From NCBI RefSeq assembly GCF_036250755.1, contig NZ_CP109584.1:26297-90296 (forward strand): a stretch of DNA of 64,000 nt, read 5' to 3'. A model generated the notes under the pieces. That model did not search any database. It was not told where the DNA came from and was given only the letters and a program-made list of their open reading frames with translations. The DNA comes from Streptomyces uncialis (GTDB taxonomy: Bacteria; Actinomycetota; Actinomycetes; Streptomycetales; Streptomycetaceae). Shown piece by piece: positions 24,709-33,383 of this stretch. Positions within the stretch are counted from its first letter, which is position 1, and every line of letters begins with the position of its first letter. The translations under genes were made by a program, and so were the position numbers.

Positions 24709-26003
24709 GCGCGGTCGCGGCGTCGGCCGCCGCGACGGACCGCCTTCTTGACGAGGGCGCCAGCGTTCTCACCGACGCGCCCGCAGGGCGGGTACCGGGG
24801 CCGCGTCCGGCGGCAGACGACGGCTCGGTCGTCATGTTCTCCCCGGTGGCGGGTTCGGGTCAGTCCGTGTCGGGTACGCGGTCGCGTCGTGCGGAGCCTC
24901 GGGCGTGGCTGCGGTCGGTGGTGTGGCTGGTCGCGGCCGGGCTGCATCCGAAGGCCGGCCCGACGACGCTCGTGGTCGCGCGGGACCTGGCTACGCGGAT
25001 GGACTACCGGCGCGGGCTGGTGATGTACGACCTGGACGGCACGGTGGCGCGGACGGGGCTGTCACGGGCGACGGTGAAGCGGCATGTGCGGACGCTGCGG
25101 GAGCTGGGTGCGCTGGCGTGGTGGCGGCACGGCTCGAAGCAGAACCTGCGGCTGCCGGGCCGGGCATACACGGCGACGGCGACGATCTACGCGGCGGTCA
25201 TCCCCAAGGCGTTCGACGTGGCGATGGGACACCGGCTGACCGGTCACGGGTACGAGGCGCGGGTGTGCGGGGTGACCATCGCGGGCCGGGAGCGTGCAGT
25301 CTCCGAGGCTGCGGCGAAGGCTGGTCAGCCTGTGGATAACCGGGCTGTGGACAACTCGGTCCCAGCAGCGCGTGAGCCCCATTCTCCTGGTCGGTACCAC
25401 CCGTCATCCGCAGTGCAGGTGGAGAGGGGTGTTAAAGACACCTCGCGGCACGCGAGTCGCCGAACCGCATCGCCCCGTCCTGACAAGTCCACCACCACCA
25501 ACAGCAGCAGCAACAGCGGGGGTGGGACGCGCCGGACCGCCGCGGAAACGTGCCGGTCGATCTGGGTGACCCGGCAGGTACGAGCCCGCGTCAACTGGAC
25601 CCAGACCGCGCCGCTGCGCCGGCTGGAGTACGTGCTGCGGCCTCTGACGGACGCCGGACTGGACGCAGACATGATCGCGGCCGAGCTCCACTCCTGGATG
25701 CTGACCTGGCGTCCGGCCCGCCCCGCGGAGTACATCCGCGCACAGCTGGCCAAGCAGGCCGCCGTCGAGCACCAGGTCGCGGAGTTCGAAGCGGCAGAGG
25801 GCTGGAACGAGGACGAAGCCTCCGGTGCTCTCCGGGCCTCCCGCCCCGACCTGGTGGCCGATGTCCTGGCAGGTCTGGCGCAGGGCATGGCCGCGTACTC
25901 CGCCCACCAGGCCGCGAACGGCCTGGACAACCTCCTCGATGACGACGATGACAGCGCCGCGGCCTCGATAGCGGCCTTCCTCGGGACGGGAACCCTCGCA
26001 TGA
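24705..26003 (+). CDS. winged-helix replication-associated protein
   Basis: 432 residues from GTG. Residues ~90-150 make a winged helix (ARTGLSRATVKRHVRTLREL, GALAWWRHGSKQNLRLP). A Ser/Asn-rich linker (~230-280) leads to a helical C-terminal domain (TAPLRRLEYVLRPLTDAGLD) with an acidic tail (DDDDD). Directly followed by DciA-like and DnaB-like genes, so it is the best candidate replication initiator. Coupled at both ends. Initiator function is inferred. Confidence 0.65.
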   Translation: MSAVAASAAATDRLLDEGASVLTDAPAGRVPGPRPAADDGSVVMFSPVAGSGQSVSGTRSRRAEPRAWLRSVVWLVAAGLHPKAGPTTLVVARDLATRMDYRRGLVMYDLDGTVARTGLSRATVKRHVRTLRELGALAWWRHGSKQNLRLPGRAYTATATIYAAVIPKAFDVAMGHRLTGHGYEARVCGVTIAGRERAVSEAAAKAGQPVDNRAVDNSVPAAREPHSPGRYHPSSAVQVERGVKDTSRHASRRTASPRPDKSTTTNSSSNSGGGTRRTAAETCRSIWVTRQVRARVNWTQTAPLRRLEYVLRPLTDAGLDADMIAAELHSWMLTWRPARPAEYIRAQLAKQAAVEHQVAEFEAAEGWNEDEASGALRASRPDLVADVLAGLAQGMAAYSAHQAANGLDNLLDDDDDSAAASIAAFLGTGTLA

Positions 26004-26839
26004 CCGACACCACCGTCAGCAGCAGCGAGGAGGGGCTGAGCGGGGTCGACCTCGCCCGGGTCGCGCTCGCCAACGCCCGCGCCACCGCGAAGTCGGCCCC
26101 GGTACAGAAGCGCCGCACCGGTGCCTCCAGCAGGCGGGCCCGGGGGAGTGGCCGCGATCCGCTGCCGTTCGGCGCGGCGATCACGCAGATGATGGCCGCG
26201 CGCGGCTGGGACATGGCCGCCCGGGGCGGCAGCGTCCTCGACCAGTGGCCCGCCATCGCCCCGGAACTCGCCGGGAAGGTCGCCGCCGCCTCGTTCGAGG
26301 AGGAGACGCGGACGCTGCATCTGCGGCCCTGCTCCGGCGCGTACCGCACCCAGCTCACCCTCCACCAGCAGCAGATCATCGCCAAGGTCAACGCGGCCGT
26401 CGGAGACGGCACCGTCCGCCACCTCAAGATCCTGGCACCCGGCGGCGTCGACACCCCCACCACCCCGGCCACCCCCGTGCCCGGCACCACGCCTGTGCGC
26501 GAGGAGCCGGCACCGACCGGACAGCCGACCGGGCCCCGGCCGCAGAGTCCCGGGTACCTCGCCGCGCTCACCGCCCACCAGGAGCACCGCACCACCCGCG
26601 ACAGCGGGATGGACGCCCGCGTCCGCGCCGCCGCCGAAAGCCAGACCCGGCGGCTACGGCGGAACCGGGAGCCGGAAGAGGCGTTCACCGAGATCGCCGC
26701 CCAGGAGGAGATCCTGCGGGAACAGCACGCACGCGCCCATGCCTCTGACAGCCTGGAAGCCAGCGTCCGGGCCGCGCTCGCCCACAAACGGCGCGAGAGT
26801 GTCGCAGCCTCCCCGTACCGGCTGTCCGCAGCGTCCTGA
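26000..26839 (+). CDS. DciA-like (DUF721) helicase-loading protein
   Basis: 279 residues. Residues ~50-150 match DUF721/DciA: DPLPFGAAITQMMAARGW, VLDQWPAIAPELAGKVAAAS, RTLHLRPCSGAYRTQL, IIAKVNAAVG. DciA helps load DnaB in bacteria without DnaC. The C-terminal ~110 residues (SPGYLAALTAHQEHR onward) form a charged helical tail whose relatives appear twice more downstream (30.1 and 31.0 kb). ATGA overlap with the winged-helix gene. Confidence 0.8.
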   Translation: MTDTTVSSSEEGLSGVDLARVALANARATAKSAPVQKRRTGASSRRARGSGRDPLPFGAAITQMMAARGWDMAARGGSVLDQWPAIAPELAGKVAAASFEEETRTLHLRPCSGAYRTQLTLHQQQIIAKVNAAVGDGTVRHLKILAPGGVDTPTTPATPVPGTTPVREEPAPTGQPTGPRPQSPGYLAALTAHQEHRTTRDSGMDARVRAAAESQTRRLRRNREPEEAFTEIAAQEEILREQHARAHASDSLEASVRAALAHKRRESVAASPYRLSAAS

Positions 26840-27001
26840 CACTGCTGTGCCCTACGGCAGCCGATGCAGAAGAACCAAGCGATTCCGGAGAACAGTTCAT
26901 GACCGACGCGGAGCCGCTGCGGAAGAGCCCGTGAAGAAACCACCATCGACGTTCGACTACGCTCCTCCAGCCTGTCCCTATCCTCCTTGTCTGGAGAGCC
27001 C

Positions 27002-27283
27002 GTGTCTGTGCGAAAGACCCCCGAAATCCTCGCGGCGCTCCGGAAGGAAGCCGAAGAGATCACCCGGACACTCGCGGACGCCACCGATTCCGAGACCGAC
27101 GTTGCCCGTGTCCTGGAACTGGTCAAGGCGGCCGAGGACCACCTGGAACTCGTCGATGAGTTCTACTACCCCAACGAAGGAAACCAGGTCCACCTCGACC
27201 TGGCCGCAGCTCTCGCTGCACTCGCCAAGGCCGGCGCCCGTGCTATCGCCCTCCGCCTCGACCACGCCGACCCGCGCGAGTAG
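27002..27283 (+). CDS. small acidic helical protein
   Basis: 93 residues from GTG with GGAG 5 bases upstream. Helical with heptads (ILAALRKEAEEITRTLADAT). Between the DciA-like and DnaB-like genes; may be a replication accessory. No family recognised. Confidence 0.6.
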   Translation: MSVRKTPEILAALRKEAEEITRTLADATDSETDVARVLELVKAAEDHLELVDEFYYPNEGNQVHLDLAAALAALAKAGARAIALRLDHADPRE

Positions 27284-27663
27284 GCCCCCGAATTCCTCTG
27301 GGCGTTGAAGCCACAGGCATCCGGTGCGGCCGGGTGTCACCCGCTGTCTCGCCAATTGGTCTGCCAGGCCCTGGGCAGGACACCGAGCACCACGTCACAG
27401 CGTCGCTGCTGGCCACGGGGCGCGAGACCCTGCACCACTTGTGGGGTCTCAAATCCAGCTTCATAGTCTCAGCCTGCTCTGCATATCGGCTGCACCAAGC
27501 AAACTCTTCAGGTCAGCTGCACCAGCCCGGCACCGCTGACAGAGGAAATGCAGCAGCTGGTAAGTCTGGTCCCGGCCGCCGAAGCTATGCGGCGCCGAGA
27601 CAGCCCAGGTCAGATCCTCACCAGCTCAGCCTTTCACCCTCATCAAGTTCCCAGGGGGGGACC
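27284..27663. other. intergenic region before the DnaB-like gene
   Basis: No gene seen. Contains GCTGCACCAAGC and GCTGCACCAGCC, an imperfect direct repeat 24 bases apart near 27489-27525. No clear promoter. Confidence 0.35.
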
Positions 27664-28584
27664 ATGACCGACACCACCACCCAGAACCAAGCCGCCGACG
27701 AGCCCGTGTCTGCCAAGACCAGCGTCATCGCAGACCTCCTGGAGAACCTCCTCAACGACACAGCGGACATCGTCGAAGACCCCAACAGATACTCCAGCCT
27801 TCGCGGCCTGCCGACCGGCTTCCGGGACCTTGACCTGGTAACCGGCGGGCTCACCCCCGGATCGCTCACGGTCATCGCGTCCCGCCCCCAGGTCGGCCGG
27901 ACAACACTCCTCACCGACATCTGCCGGAACACGGCGATCCAGAACAACATCCCGACCGCGGTGTACTCCCTCGAGGAGACCGGCGAGTTCTTCCTCATGC
28001 GGGTCCTGGCCGCCGAAGCCCGCGTGGCTCGGCATCACATCATCTGCGGCACCATGACCGATGAGGACTGGGCCCGCATGGCCCGCCGCGTCCCGAACGT
28101 GTCCGCAGCCCCGCTCCACGTCAAGACCCCCGGCCGCCTCACCATGGCCACCCTTGAAACCGAGGCCCGCGAACTCGTCGAGGAACACGGTGTGGCGCTC
28201 CTCGCCGTCGACGGCATCCAAGACATCCGTCCGGCAAAGCGCAGCGACCTCCGCGAACGCGAAGTAGGTGACGTCGTCCGCGACCTGAAGACCCTCGCCC
28301 GGGAGCTGAACATCCCCGTCGTCGCCACCAGCCACCTGAACCGCAACCCCGAGCAGCGGTATGACCGCCTGCCCAAGCTGGATGACCTCCGCGAGTCCGG
28401 AGCCATCACGTTCGCCGCGGACACCATCCTGCTGCTCCACCGGGAGGACGCCTACACCCTGGACACCCCGCGGGCCGGCGAAGCCGATTTCTACGTGGCG
28501 AAACACCGACAGGGGCCCATGGTCGTGATTACCACCGCGTTCCAGGGCCACTACGGACGGTTCGTCGACATGGCACAGACCTGA
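27664..28584 (+). CDS. DnaB-like replicative helicase, RecA domain only
   Basis: 306 residues; matches only the C-terminal motor of DnaB (usual full length ~450). Sequence blocks: LPTGFRDLDLVTGGLTPGSL, then a Walker A variant SRPQVGRTT where the catalytic Lys is Arg79, EE in YSLEE, Walker B VALLAVDGIQDI, and DLRESGAITFAADTILLLHR. Linear Streptomyces plasmids of the pSLA2 type use a helicase-like Rep protein. It lies next to the DciA-like gene and the iterons. The K-to-R change could weaken ATP hydrolysis. Confidence 0.8.
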   Translation: MTDTTTQNQAADEPVSAKTSVIADLLENLLNDTADIVEDPNRYSSLRGLPTGFRDLDLVTGGLTPGSLTVIASRPQVGRTTLLTDICRNTAIQNNIPTAVYSLEETGEFFLMRVLAAEARVARHHIICGTMTDEDWARMARRVPNVSAAPLHVKTPGRLTMATLETEARELVEEHGVALLAVDGIQDIRPAKRSDLREREVGDVVRDLKTLARELNIPVVATSHLNRNPEQRYDRLPKLDDLRESGAITFAADTILLLHREDAYTLDTPRAGEADFYVAKHRQGPMVVITTAFQGHYGRFVDMAQT

Positions 28585-28600
28585 CCCGCCCGGCTATGGG

Positions 28601-28820
28601 ATCTCAAATCCCGTGTCGGAATCTCACGGTCGATGTCGGATGGAAGTCGGATCCGACATCGACCGCGAGACACCGCAGTTCAGCGGGTTGCGCCGCCGCA
28701 GCCGCTCGCCTGTGCCATCGATTTCCGACACGGAGCTGAGACGCCGACCGTCCGACATGACGTGAGACATCGGACGGACCCGCAGGTCGCGAGACCGACG
28801 TCCGACACGAGCGGCGAGAC
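28601..28820 (+). repeat. iteron cluster, candidate replication origin
   Basis: Copies of TCCGACA(T/C) at 28652, 28724, 28751 and 28801 on the plus strand, each followed after 7-8 bases by GAGAC, and inverted copies at 28614-28620 and 28633-28640. The segments 28622-28640 and 28652-28670 form a 19-bp imperfect dyad. They lie just past the DnaB-like gene, where an origin is expected. Confidence 0.65.
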
Positions 28821-29175
28821 CCTACACCGGCCCAACAGGCCCCAAAAGTCGCCTGAGCGGCCCGTACAGCGACGATCTTCACCCCGGCAACCCTCCCCGA
28901 CCCGTCCGGGGTGGAGATCGTCCGTCAGTGATCCACTGAGGCGGTCCTGCCGTTGCGGAGTGGGACGGCACCGCGACCGACACCGTCCCGGTGTACGTCC
29001 CGGCCCGGTCCGTAGGCGGGATCCGGCCGCAGACAACGCAACGGGAACGACGCCGGCGCTACCCGTGAGAGCCTCCGCCCGGCCTGTCATCCGATCGGGT
29101 GACAGGCCGCCAGCCCGTGGCGCTCCGGGGGTGACACTGAGGGGTTGCCGCCGTCAAGCAGGGAGAGGGACCTCG

Positions 29176-29541
29176 ATGAGTGAGCCGCGTCCGCAGTCCG
29201 GCGACGAGCCGGCACCCACCCGTTCGCCGCACCAACTCGGTGAGGACGAGGGGCCGCAGAGTATCGCCGCGCTCAAGGCCGCTCTCGCCCCGTGGCCGCA
29301 GCATCTGACGGCGTTCACCGCGGAGCTGGAGGCCGCGCCGTTCGCCGCAGTGCTGAACGTGGTCACCGAGTACCGGGTGGTGTGGATGGCCCTCGTCCAC
29401 CCGGAGATCCAGGCCGCGAGTGCCGAGTCCGAGGGCGGCACCGCCGACCCCATCCCGTCCGAGGCGGTGTGGGCCGACTACGACCCCGACACCTTCGAAC
29501 CCCTCCACCAGCCCGGTGCCGCCGGGGGGCGGGAGGCATGA
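29176..29541 (+). CDS. DUF6247-like antitoxin candidate
   Basis: 121 residues. SIAALKAALAPWPQHLTAFT and a Trp/Val helix (VVTEYRVVWMALVHPEI) fit the DUF6247 family that precedes RelE toxins in Streptomyces. Its stop overlaps the start of the RelE-like gene (ATGA). GGGAGAGGGA lies upstream. Confidence 0.7.
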   Translation: MSEPRPQSGDEPAPTRSPHQLGEDEGPQSIAALKAALAPWPQHLTAFTAELEAAPFAAVLNVVTEYRVVWMALVHPEIQAASAESEGGTADPIPSEAVWADYDPDTFEPLHQPGAAGGREA

Positions 29542-29795
29542 CCTACCGCGTCGTCTACAGCGCCAAAGCCAAGCGCGACATGGCCGGCCTCACCGCCCAA
29601 CGCCGCCAGGCCGTCCTCCAGGCCGAGCGCGGCCCCCTCGCCCAACGGCCGCTCCAGGTAGGCAAGGAGTTCGAGGGCAGCGGCCCCGGCGCGCTCCGCC
29701 GGCTGGCCCTGGCAGACGCGGGCGTCTCCATCGGGTACCGGGTGTACACCGACCGCGTCGAAGTCGAACTCGTCTGGCTCCTCGGCTGGCCCTGA
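29538..29795 (+). CDS. RelE/ParE-like toxin candidate
   Basis: 85 residues with the RelE fold pattern: YRVVYSAKAKRDMAGL, LRRLALADAGVSIGYRVYTD, VEVELVWLLG. Such toxins cut mRNA on ribosomes or poison gyrase. First of three similar pairs in the window (others at 36.9 and 58.2 kb). Confidence 0.75.
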   Translation: MTYRVVYSAKAKRDMAGLTAQRRQAVLQAERGPLAQRPLQVGKEFEGSGPGALRRLALADAGVSIGYRVYTDRVEVELVWLLGWP

Positions 29796-29839
29796 GTGGA
29801 CGGTGAGCGCAGGCTCTTCCCGGGGGTGCCCATCCTGGC

Positions 29840-29911
29840 GCCGAAATGTCCAGATCTCTTAAAGTGAGTAAAAACCGAGGTCGGTGCCGGTAACGTCGCA
29901 GGTCAGAAACT
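29840..29911 (+). promoter_or_regulatory. leader-like sequence before CRISPR array 1
   Basis: AT-rich for this replicon (ATCTCTTAAAGTGAGTAAAAA) and directly abutting the first repeat; it fits a type I-E leader, which marks the acquisition end. Confidence 0.55.
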
Positions 29912-30068
29912 GTGGTCCCCGCATCCGCGGGGGTGGTCCCAGGCACCGAGACCACCGGCGGGGTGAAGACCTGTGGTCCCCGCATCCGCGGGGGTGGTCC
30001 CGCCGGACATGCTGCGCCGGCCACCGCCGCCCCGTACGAGTGGTCCCCGCGTCCGTGAAGGATGGCCC
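29912..30068 (+). CRISPR. CRISPR array 1, three repeats, type I-E-like
   Basis: Two identical 29-bp repeats (29912-29940 and 29973-30001) starting GTGGTCCCCGCATCCGCGGG and ending GGTGGTCCC, with a 32-bp spacer between them. A third, degenerate repeat begins at 30040 (GTGGTCCCCGCGTCCGTGAA) after a 38-bp spacer. The repeat matches the type I-E class seen in Streptomyces. No cas genes in the window, so it is an orphan array. Confidence 0.85.
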
Positions 30069-30429
30069 CGCCCCTGTGGCCGCCGCCCCAGCCCCGCAGC
30101 CGAGTGCACCCGCCGAGCCGGTGCAGCGCCCGGATCCGCCGGAGGGCTACCGCGAGGCTATCGCCGCTCACCGCGCTGCGTGGGCAAGACAGCAACACAC
30201 CAACCCCGAGGTCCAGGCGGCTGCCGAACGGCGGCTCCGCGAACGGCTCCGGGAACCCGAAGAACGCTTCGCCGACGGCCGCCAGGCCCTCGAGGAACTC
30301 CGAGCCGTGCGGCCCAGCGACGTATCCCGGGCACGGGCCCTGCAACGCCTCGCCGCCGAACGCGAGGGGCTGGCCACGCTCACACCAACCTCCGCTCTCA
30401 ACCCCGCCCGGCCTTCCCAGGCCGCCTGA
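30054..30429 (+). pseudogene. duplicated C-terminal tail of the DciA-like protein
   Basis: The frame runs out of the degenerate third CRISPR repeat. Possible GTG at 30054. The product lacks the DUF721 core and carries only the tail: PPEGYREAIAAHRAAW followed by charged helices, matching the tail of the protein at 26000-26839. Expression as a short protein is possible, but it looks like a 5'-deleted copy. Confidence 0.6.
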
Positions 30430-30447
30430 CCACGTACGGAGAGACAC

Positions 30448-30903
30448 ATGCCGGACCAGACCGAGTACGACTACTTCTCACCCAACGAAGGCCCGGACCA
30501 CAGCCCGGGCTGCACACGGTGCGCGGAGGCACGTCCTGAGCTGGAGAAGATCAGGGACTTCGCCCTGGCCCAGAAGGAGCGGTTCGCCGATCAGACCCTC
30601 CACCCGTACGTCGCGGGAAAAACCTCTCTCCACCGCAGCAGCTGCTCCACCCTGGAAGGCCTCGCGCAGCAGGGACGCCCCCTGTCGTGGGACGAGGAAA
30701 CAGAGTCGCCGGCAGACGTGTTCGAGGGTGAGTTGCTGGGGTTTGCTCACGCCGACGTCTTGTCCGCGTACCGGCCGAACTTCACCGTCATGACCGCCCA
30801 GGAGGCCGCCGGGTGGGTTCGAGCCCGTACCGGCCCCAGGGGCGGAACCCGGTTCAGGCTCTGCAAGGTCTGCACCCCGGACCTTCCGGCCGGCGGAGCG
30901 TAG
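30448..30903 (+). CDS. Cys/His hypothetical protein
   Basis: 151 residues. Possible metal ligands: CTRCAEARPE near the N-terminus, HPYVAGKTSLHRSSC in the middle and CKVC near the end. Pattern suggests a zinc-binding protein. GGAGAG lies 5 bases before the ATG. No family recognised. Confidence 0.7.
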   Translation: MPDQTEYDYFSPNEGPDHSPGCTRCAEARPELEKIRDFALAQKERFADQTLHPYVAGKTSLHRSSCSTLEGLAQQGRPLSWDEETESPADVFEGELLGFAHADVLSAYRPNFTVMTAQEAAGWVRARTGPRGGTRFRLCKVCTPDLPAGGA

Positions 30904-30919
30904 ACGGAGGAGCAAGACC

Positions 30920-32032
30920 TTGGACAAGGGCCGCCCGGTACCTCCCGGCGGCCCTTGTGCGTGCGGGGAAGGACCCGCTCAGGTTCCAGGGGCCGGGCGG
31001 TTACCTTGTGTCAGGCTGAGCCGGCGGGGTGCCCGTCGCCGTCGGACGGATCCGGAGGGCTACCGCCGCGCGATCGAGGCGCACCGCCAGACTGCGGTGC
31101 CGTCCCGGGTCGACCCGGGCATCGCGGAGGCAGTGGAGCGGCAGAACCAGGCGATGCGCGAGTTGTCGCGTCGGGCGTTCCCTGAGCCGCCCGCAGTTGT
31201 GGACGATGCGCCGGCCTCGATCGAGCAGGCCCGCGTGCAGCGCCGCCGCCAGGTCGCGGCGACCGAGGCCGCCGCTGCGGAGCGGCAGGCGCAGCAGGAG
31301 CGTGCCGAGAAGCCCGACTCTGAGCCGGCAGTGAGCGAAGACGTGCCTGGCAGCTGGCCCGAGCTCCTGGTTCAGGCCGTGATGGTGGGGTTCGCGCCAT
31401 CGTTCGTCAAGATCCAGCGGGCCCGTTCGGCTGTCGCGATACTCGTTCCGCCCGCCTCCGGAACGCCTGGGGAGGGCTCGGAGCGAGGGGGGCCGGTGGG
31501 CGAAGCGCGGACGGAACACGAGGTGCACCAGGAGCACCAGAAGCTGGAACATGCTCTGGCTGATCAGCACGCCCGCACCGACGTCCAGGACCACGACGAG
31601 GGTGTCCCGGACGAGGCGTTCGACATCCTGATGGAGCGCGCGCAGGCCCTGATGACGTACGAGCAGCAGATGCCGGCCCTGCTGGCCGAACCACAACGCC
31701 TGCGCAGCCAGAAGGTCATCTTCTGGTCCTGGCGGGCCCAGAGTGCGGTGGCGATCGCCCTGATCCTCGCTTTCCGCCTGCTGGGGTACTCGGACGGGTG
31801 GTACGCCCTGGTCGTGCCGCACCTGGTGGGCACCTTCTGCGGCTGGCGGCTCGAAGCGACCGTGAAGAACCACCTCGCCCGCCGCAACGCGTCCATCGTT
31901 CTGCACGCGGTGGGGGTGCTGCTCGTCCTGGTCGTCCTGGGCGCCTTGTCGCCATGGTTCATCGTCGCCCTCCTGATCGGCTGGGCCTTCGTGGGCACAG
32001 CTGTCGCGGACGAGCAGGGGGCGGGGAAGTGA
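30920..32032 (+). CDS. membrane protein with a DciA-tail segment, start uncertain
   Basis: Up to 370 residues from TTG 30920, but a terminator hairpin covers that start, so the true start may be later. First recognisable block DPEGYRRAIEAHRQ again resembles the tail of the DciA-like protein. Then a charged helical region and three C-terminal membrane helices (SAVAIALILAFRLLGY, ASIVLHAVGVLLVLVVLGAL, FIVALLIGWAFVGTAVA). Stop overlaps the next gene (GTGA). Possibly a chimera made by recombination. Confidence 0.6.
   Translation: MDKGRPVPPGGPCACGEGPAQVPGAGRLPCVRLSRRGARRRRTDPEGYRRAIEAHRQTAVPSRVDPGIAEAVERQNQAMRELSRRAFPEPPAVVDDAPASIEQARVQRRRQVAATEAAAAERQAQQERAEKPDSEPAVSEDVPGSWPELLVQAVMVGFAPSFVKIQRARSAVAILVPPASGTPGEGSERGGPVGEARTEHEVHQEHQKLEHALADQHARTDVQDHDEGVPDEAFDILMERAQALMTYEQQMPALLAEPQRLRSQKVIFWSWRAQSAVAIALILAFRLLGYSDGWYALVVPHLVGTFCGWRLEATVKNHLARRNASIVLHAVGVLLVLVVLGALSPWFIVALLIGWAFVGTAVADEQGAGK
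30925..30957 (+). terminator. hairpin after the Cys/His gene
   Basis: 11-bp perfect arms CAAGGGCCGCC / GGCGGCCCTTG with an 11-base loop, 22 bases past the stop. Confidence 0.65.
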
Positions 32033-33021
32033 GCGACGCTCTGGACTCCCAGTTCCGGGACACCGACCGGCGGGTCCGCGATACCGACCGGCGAGTAAGC
32101 GATCTCGACAGCCGGCTGGACGACCTGGAGGGCGAGCACGAACGGTTGAAGTCCCGGTTCGGCTATACCGAGGACCTGGTCCACGAACTGCGTTCCCTTC
32201 GCGACGACATCTCCGGCCTGGAGACCACGACCGAGGAAGCCGACGGCCGGGCTGACGAGCTCGATGACCGCGTCAAGGCCGCGGAGCGGACGGTGAAGAG
32301 GCTCACCCAGCACGTGCGGCTGCTGGAAGGCCAGATCATGGCTGTCGGGAACGTCCCTCCCGCAGACCTGGACACCTACACCAAGGACCAGCGCGCACTG
32401 GCCGCCACGATGGAGTCCGGCTGGGACGCCGCCGACGCCCTGCTCACCAGCACCCTCCGCACCCACCACCACCACCGGGTACAACGCTTCCACGACGCCC
32501 AAGCCCGGCACCAGGCCACCCGGAAGGAAGCAGTCGCCCTGGTCGGCACGCTGCTCTCCACCCCCTACAACACCCAGCCCCACGCCAAGGCCGCCACCAA
32601 GCTGCGCTCCGTCATCGCGCGCGAGGCCACCGAGCAGCAAGGTCTCGCCCGGCAGGCTTCCGAGGCACGCACGTCCACCGCAGCGCTCGCCGCGGACCGG
32701 ACAGCCACCGCCGACAAACAGCCGGCCATCGCCGCCGGCCAACGAGCGGAACAACGCCTCACCCTGGCGCTACGCAGCAAACTGGCCGACGCCGTCAGCA
32801 ACCGCCTGCTCCTGCCCGCCTGGTTCGCCACCGTCCTCGGCCCGGCCCCACCAGCACGAGACACCGAACGCTGGCTCGAGTGCGCGACCCGAGTCCTGCT
32901 CTACCGCCTCACCTACCACGTCGACGACCAGGTCCTCGCCCTCGGCCCCTGCCCCGACCCCGAAGACGAACACCAATATCAGTGGTGGGAGGAACTGACC
33001 ACCGACCTCCGCCCCTGGTGA
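32029..33021 (+). CDS. coiled-coil protein with relaxase-like C-terminal end
   Basis: 330 residues from a GTG overlapping the upstream stop. Residues 1-100 are coiled coil with a repeated RDTDRRV unit; the middle is helical; the last ~80 residues (WLECATRVLLYRLTYHVDDQ, ALGP) resemble the far C-terminus of actinomycete TraA/TrwC-type relaxases. No relaxase catalytic domain is present. Operon with the membrane protein suggests an envelope-linked role. Confidence 0.65.
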   Translation: MSDALDSQFRDTDRRVRDTDRRVSDLDSRLDDLEGEHERLKSRFGYTEDLVHELRSLRDDISGLETTTEEADGRADELDDRVKAAERTVKRLTQHVRLLEGQIMAVGNVPPADLDTYTKDQRALAATMESGWDAADALLTSTLRTHHHHRVQRFHDAQARHQATRKEAVALVGTLLSTPYNTQPHAKAATKLRSVIAREATEQQGLARQASEARTSTAALAADRTATADKQPAIAAGQRAEQRLTLALRSKLADAVSNRLLLPAWFATVLGPAPPARDTERWLECATRVLLYRLTYHVDDQVLALGPCPDPEDEHQYQWWEELTTDLRPW

Positions 33022-33383
33022 TCGCACTTCCAGCAGACGCCTGCGCCAGGACGGGCCAGGAAGCCGGGGCCGGCTACTCGCGGCGGGCGAGCTCCTCGAG
33101 GGTGCGACGGTGCCGGGTGCCGTACGTACGGCTGACCGCTGTAGTCGACGGTGACCGTGTGCCGAAGGACGTCGTCGTCGGCGTCGTAGAAGATGTGCTC
33201 GATCTCCAGGCAGACCCGGTCAGTGGAGATACCGAAGCCGCGGGCCTCCTGGTCGTTCACCTGCCGAGCCTGACTGCCGGTGACCACTCGCACCGTGCCG
33301 ACCGGCGCGGGTGGCGGCGGCTCGGCAACACCGCCCAGCCGTGCCCTCTCCGACGCGTTCTGATCCTCACCGTGATCCGTCAT
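32979..33383 (-). CDS. hypothetical protein, 3' end overlaps the opposite gene
   Basis: 134 residues. Core segment ISTDRVCLEIEHIFYDADDD has a beta-strand pattern vaguely like UTRA ligand domains; the C-terminal part loses this character and ends 43 bases inside the convergent gene, so the gene may be frayed. Low confidence in function. Confidence 0.4.
   Translation of the reverse strand: MTDHGEDQNASERARLGGVAEPPPPAPVGTVRVVTGSQARQVNDQEARGFGISTDRVCLEIEHIFYDADDDVLRHTVTVDYSGQPYVRHPAPSHPRGARPPRVAGPGFLARPGAGVCWKCDHQGRRSVVSSSHH

Noticed and set aside
29884..30053. Apparent coding through CRISPR array 1
   Set aside because: The frame is open only because the repeats lack stops in it; repeat identity and spacing are better explained by a CRISPR array.
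30920..30960. TTG start for the membrane protein at 30920
   Set aside because: Not fully rejected, but a perfect terminator hairpin covers it, so a later start is likely.
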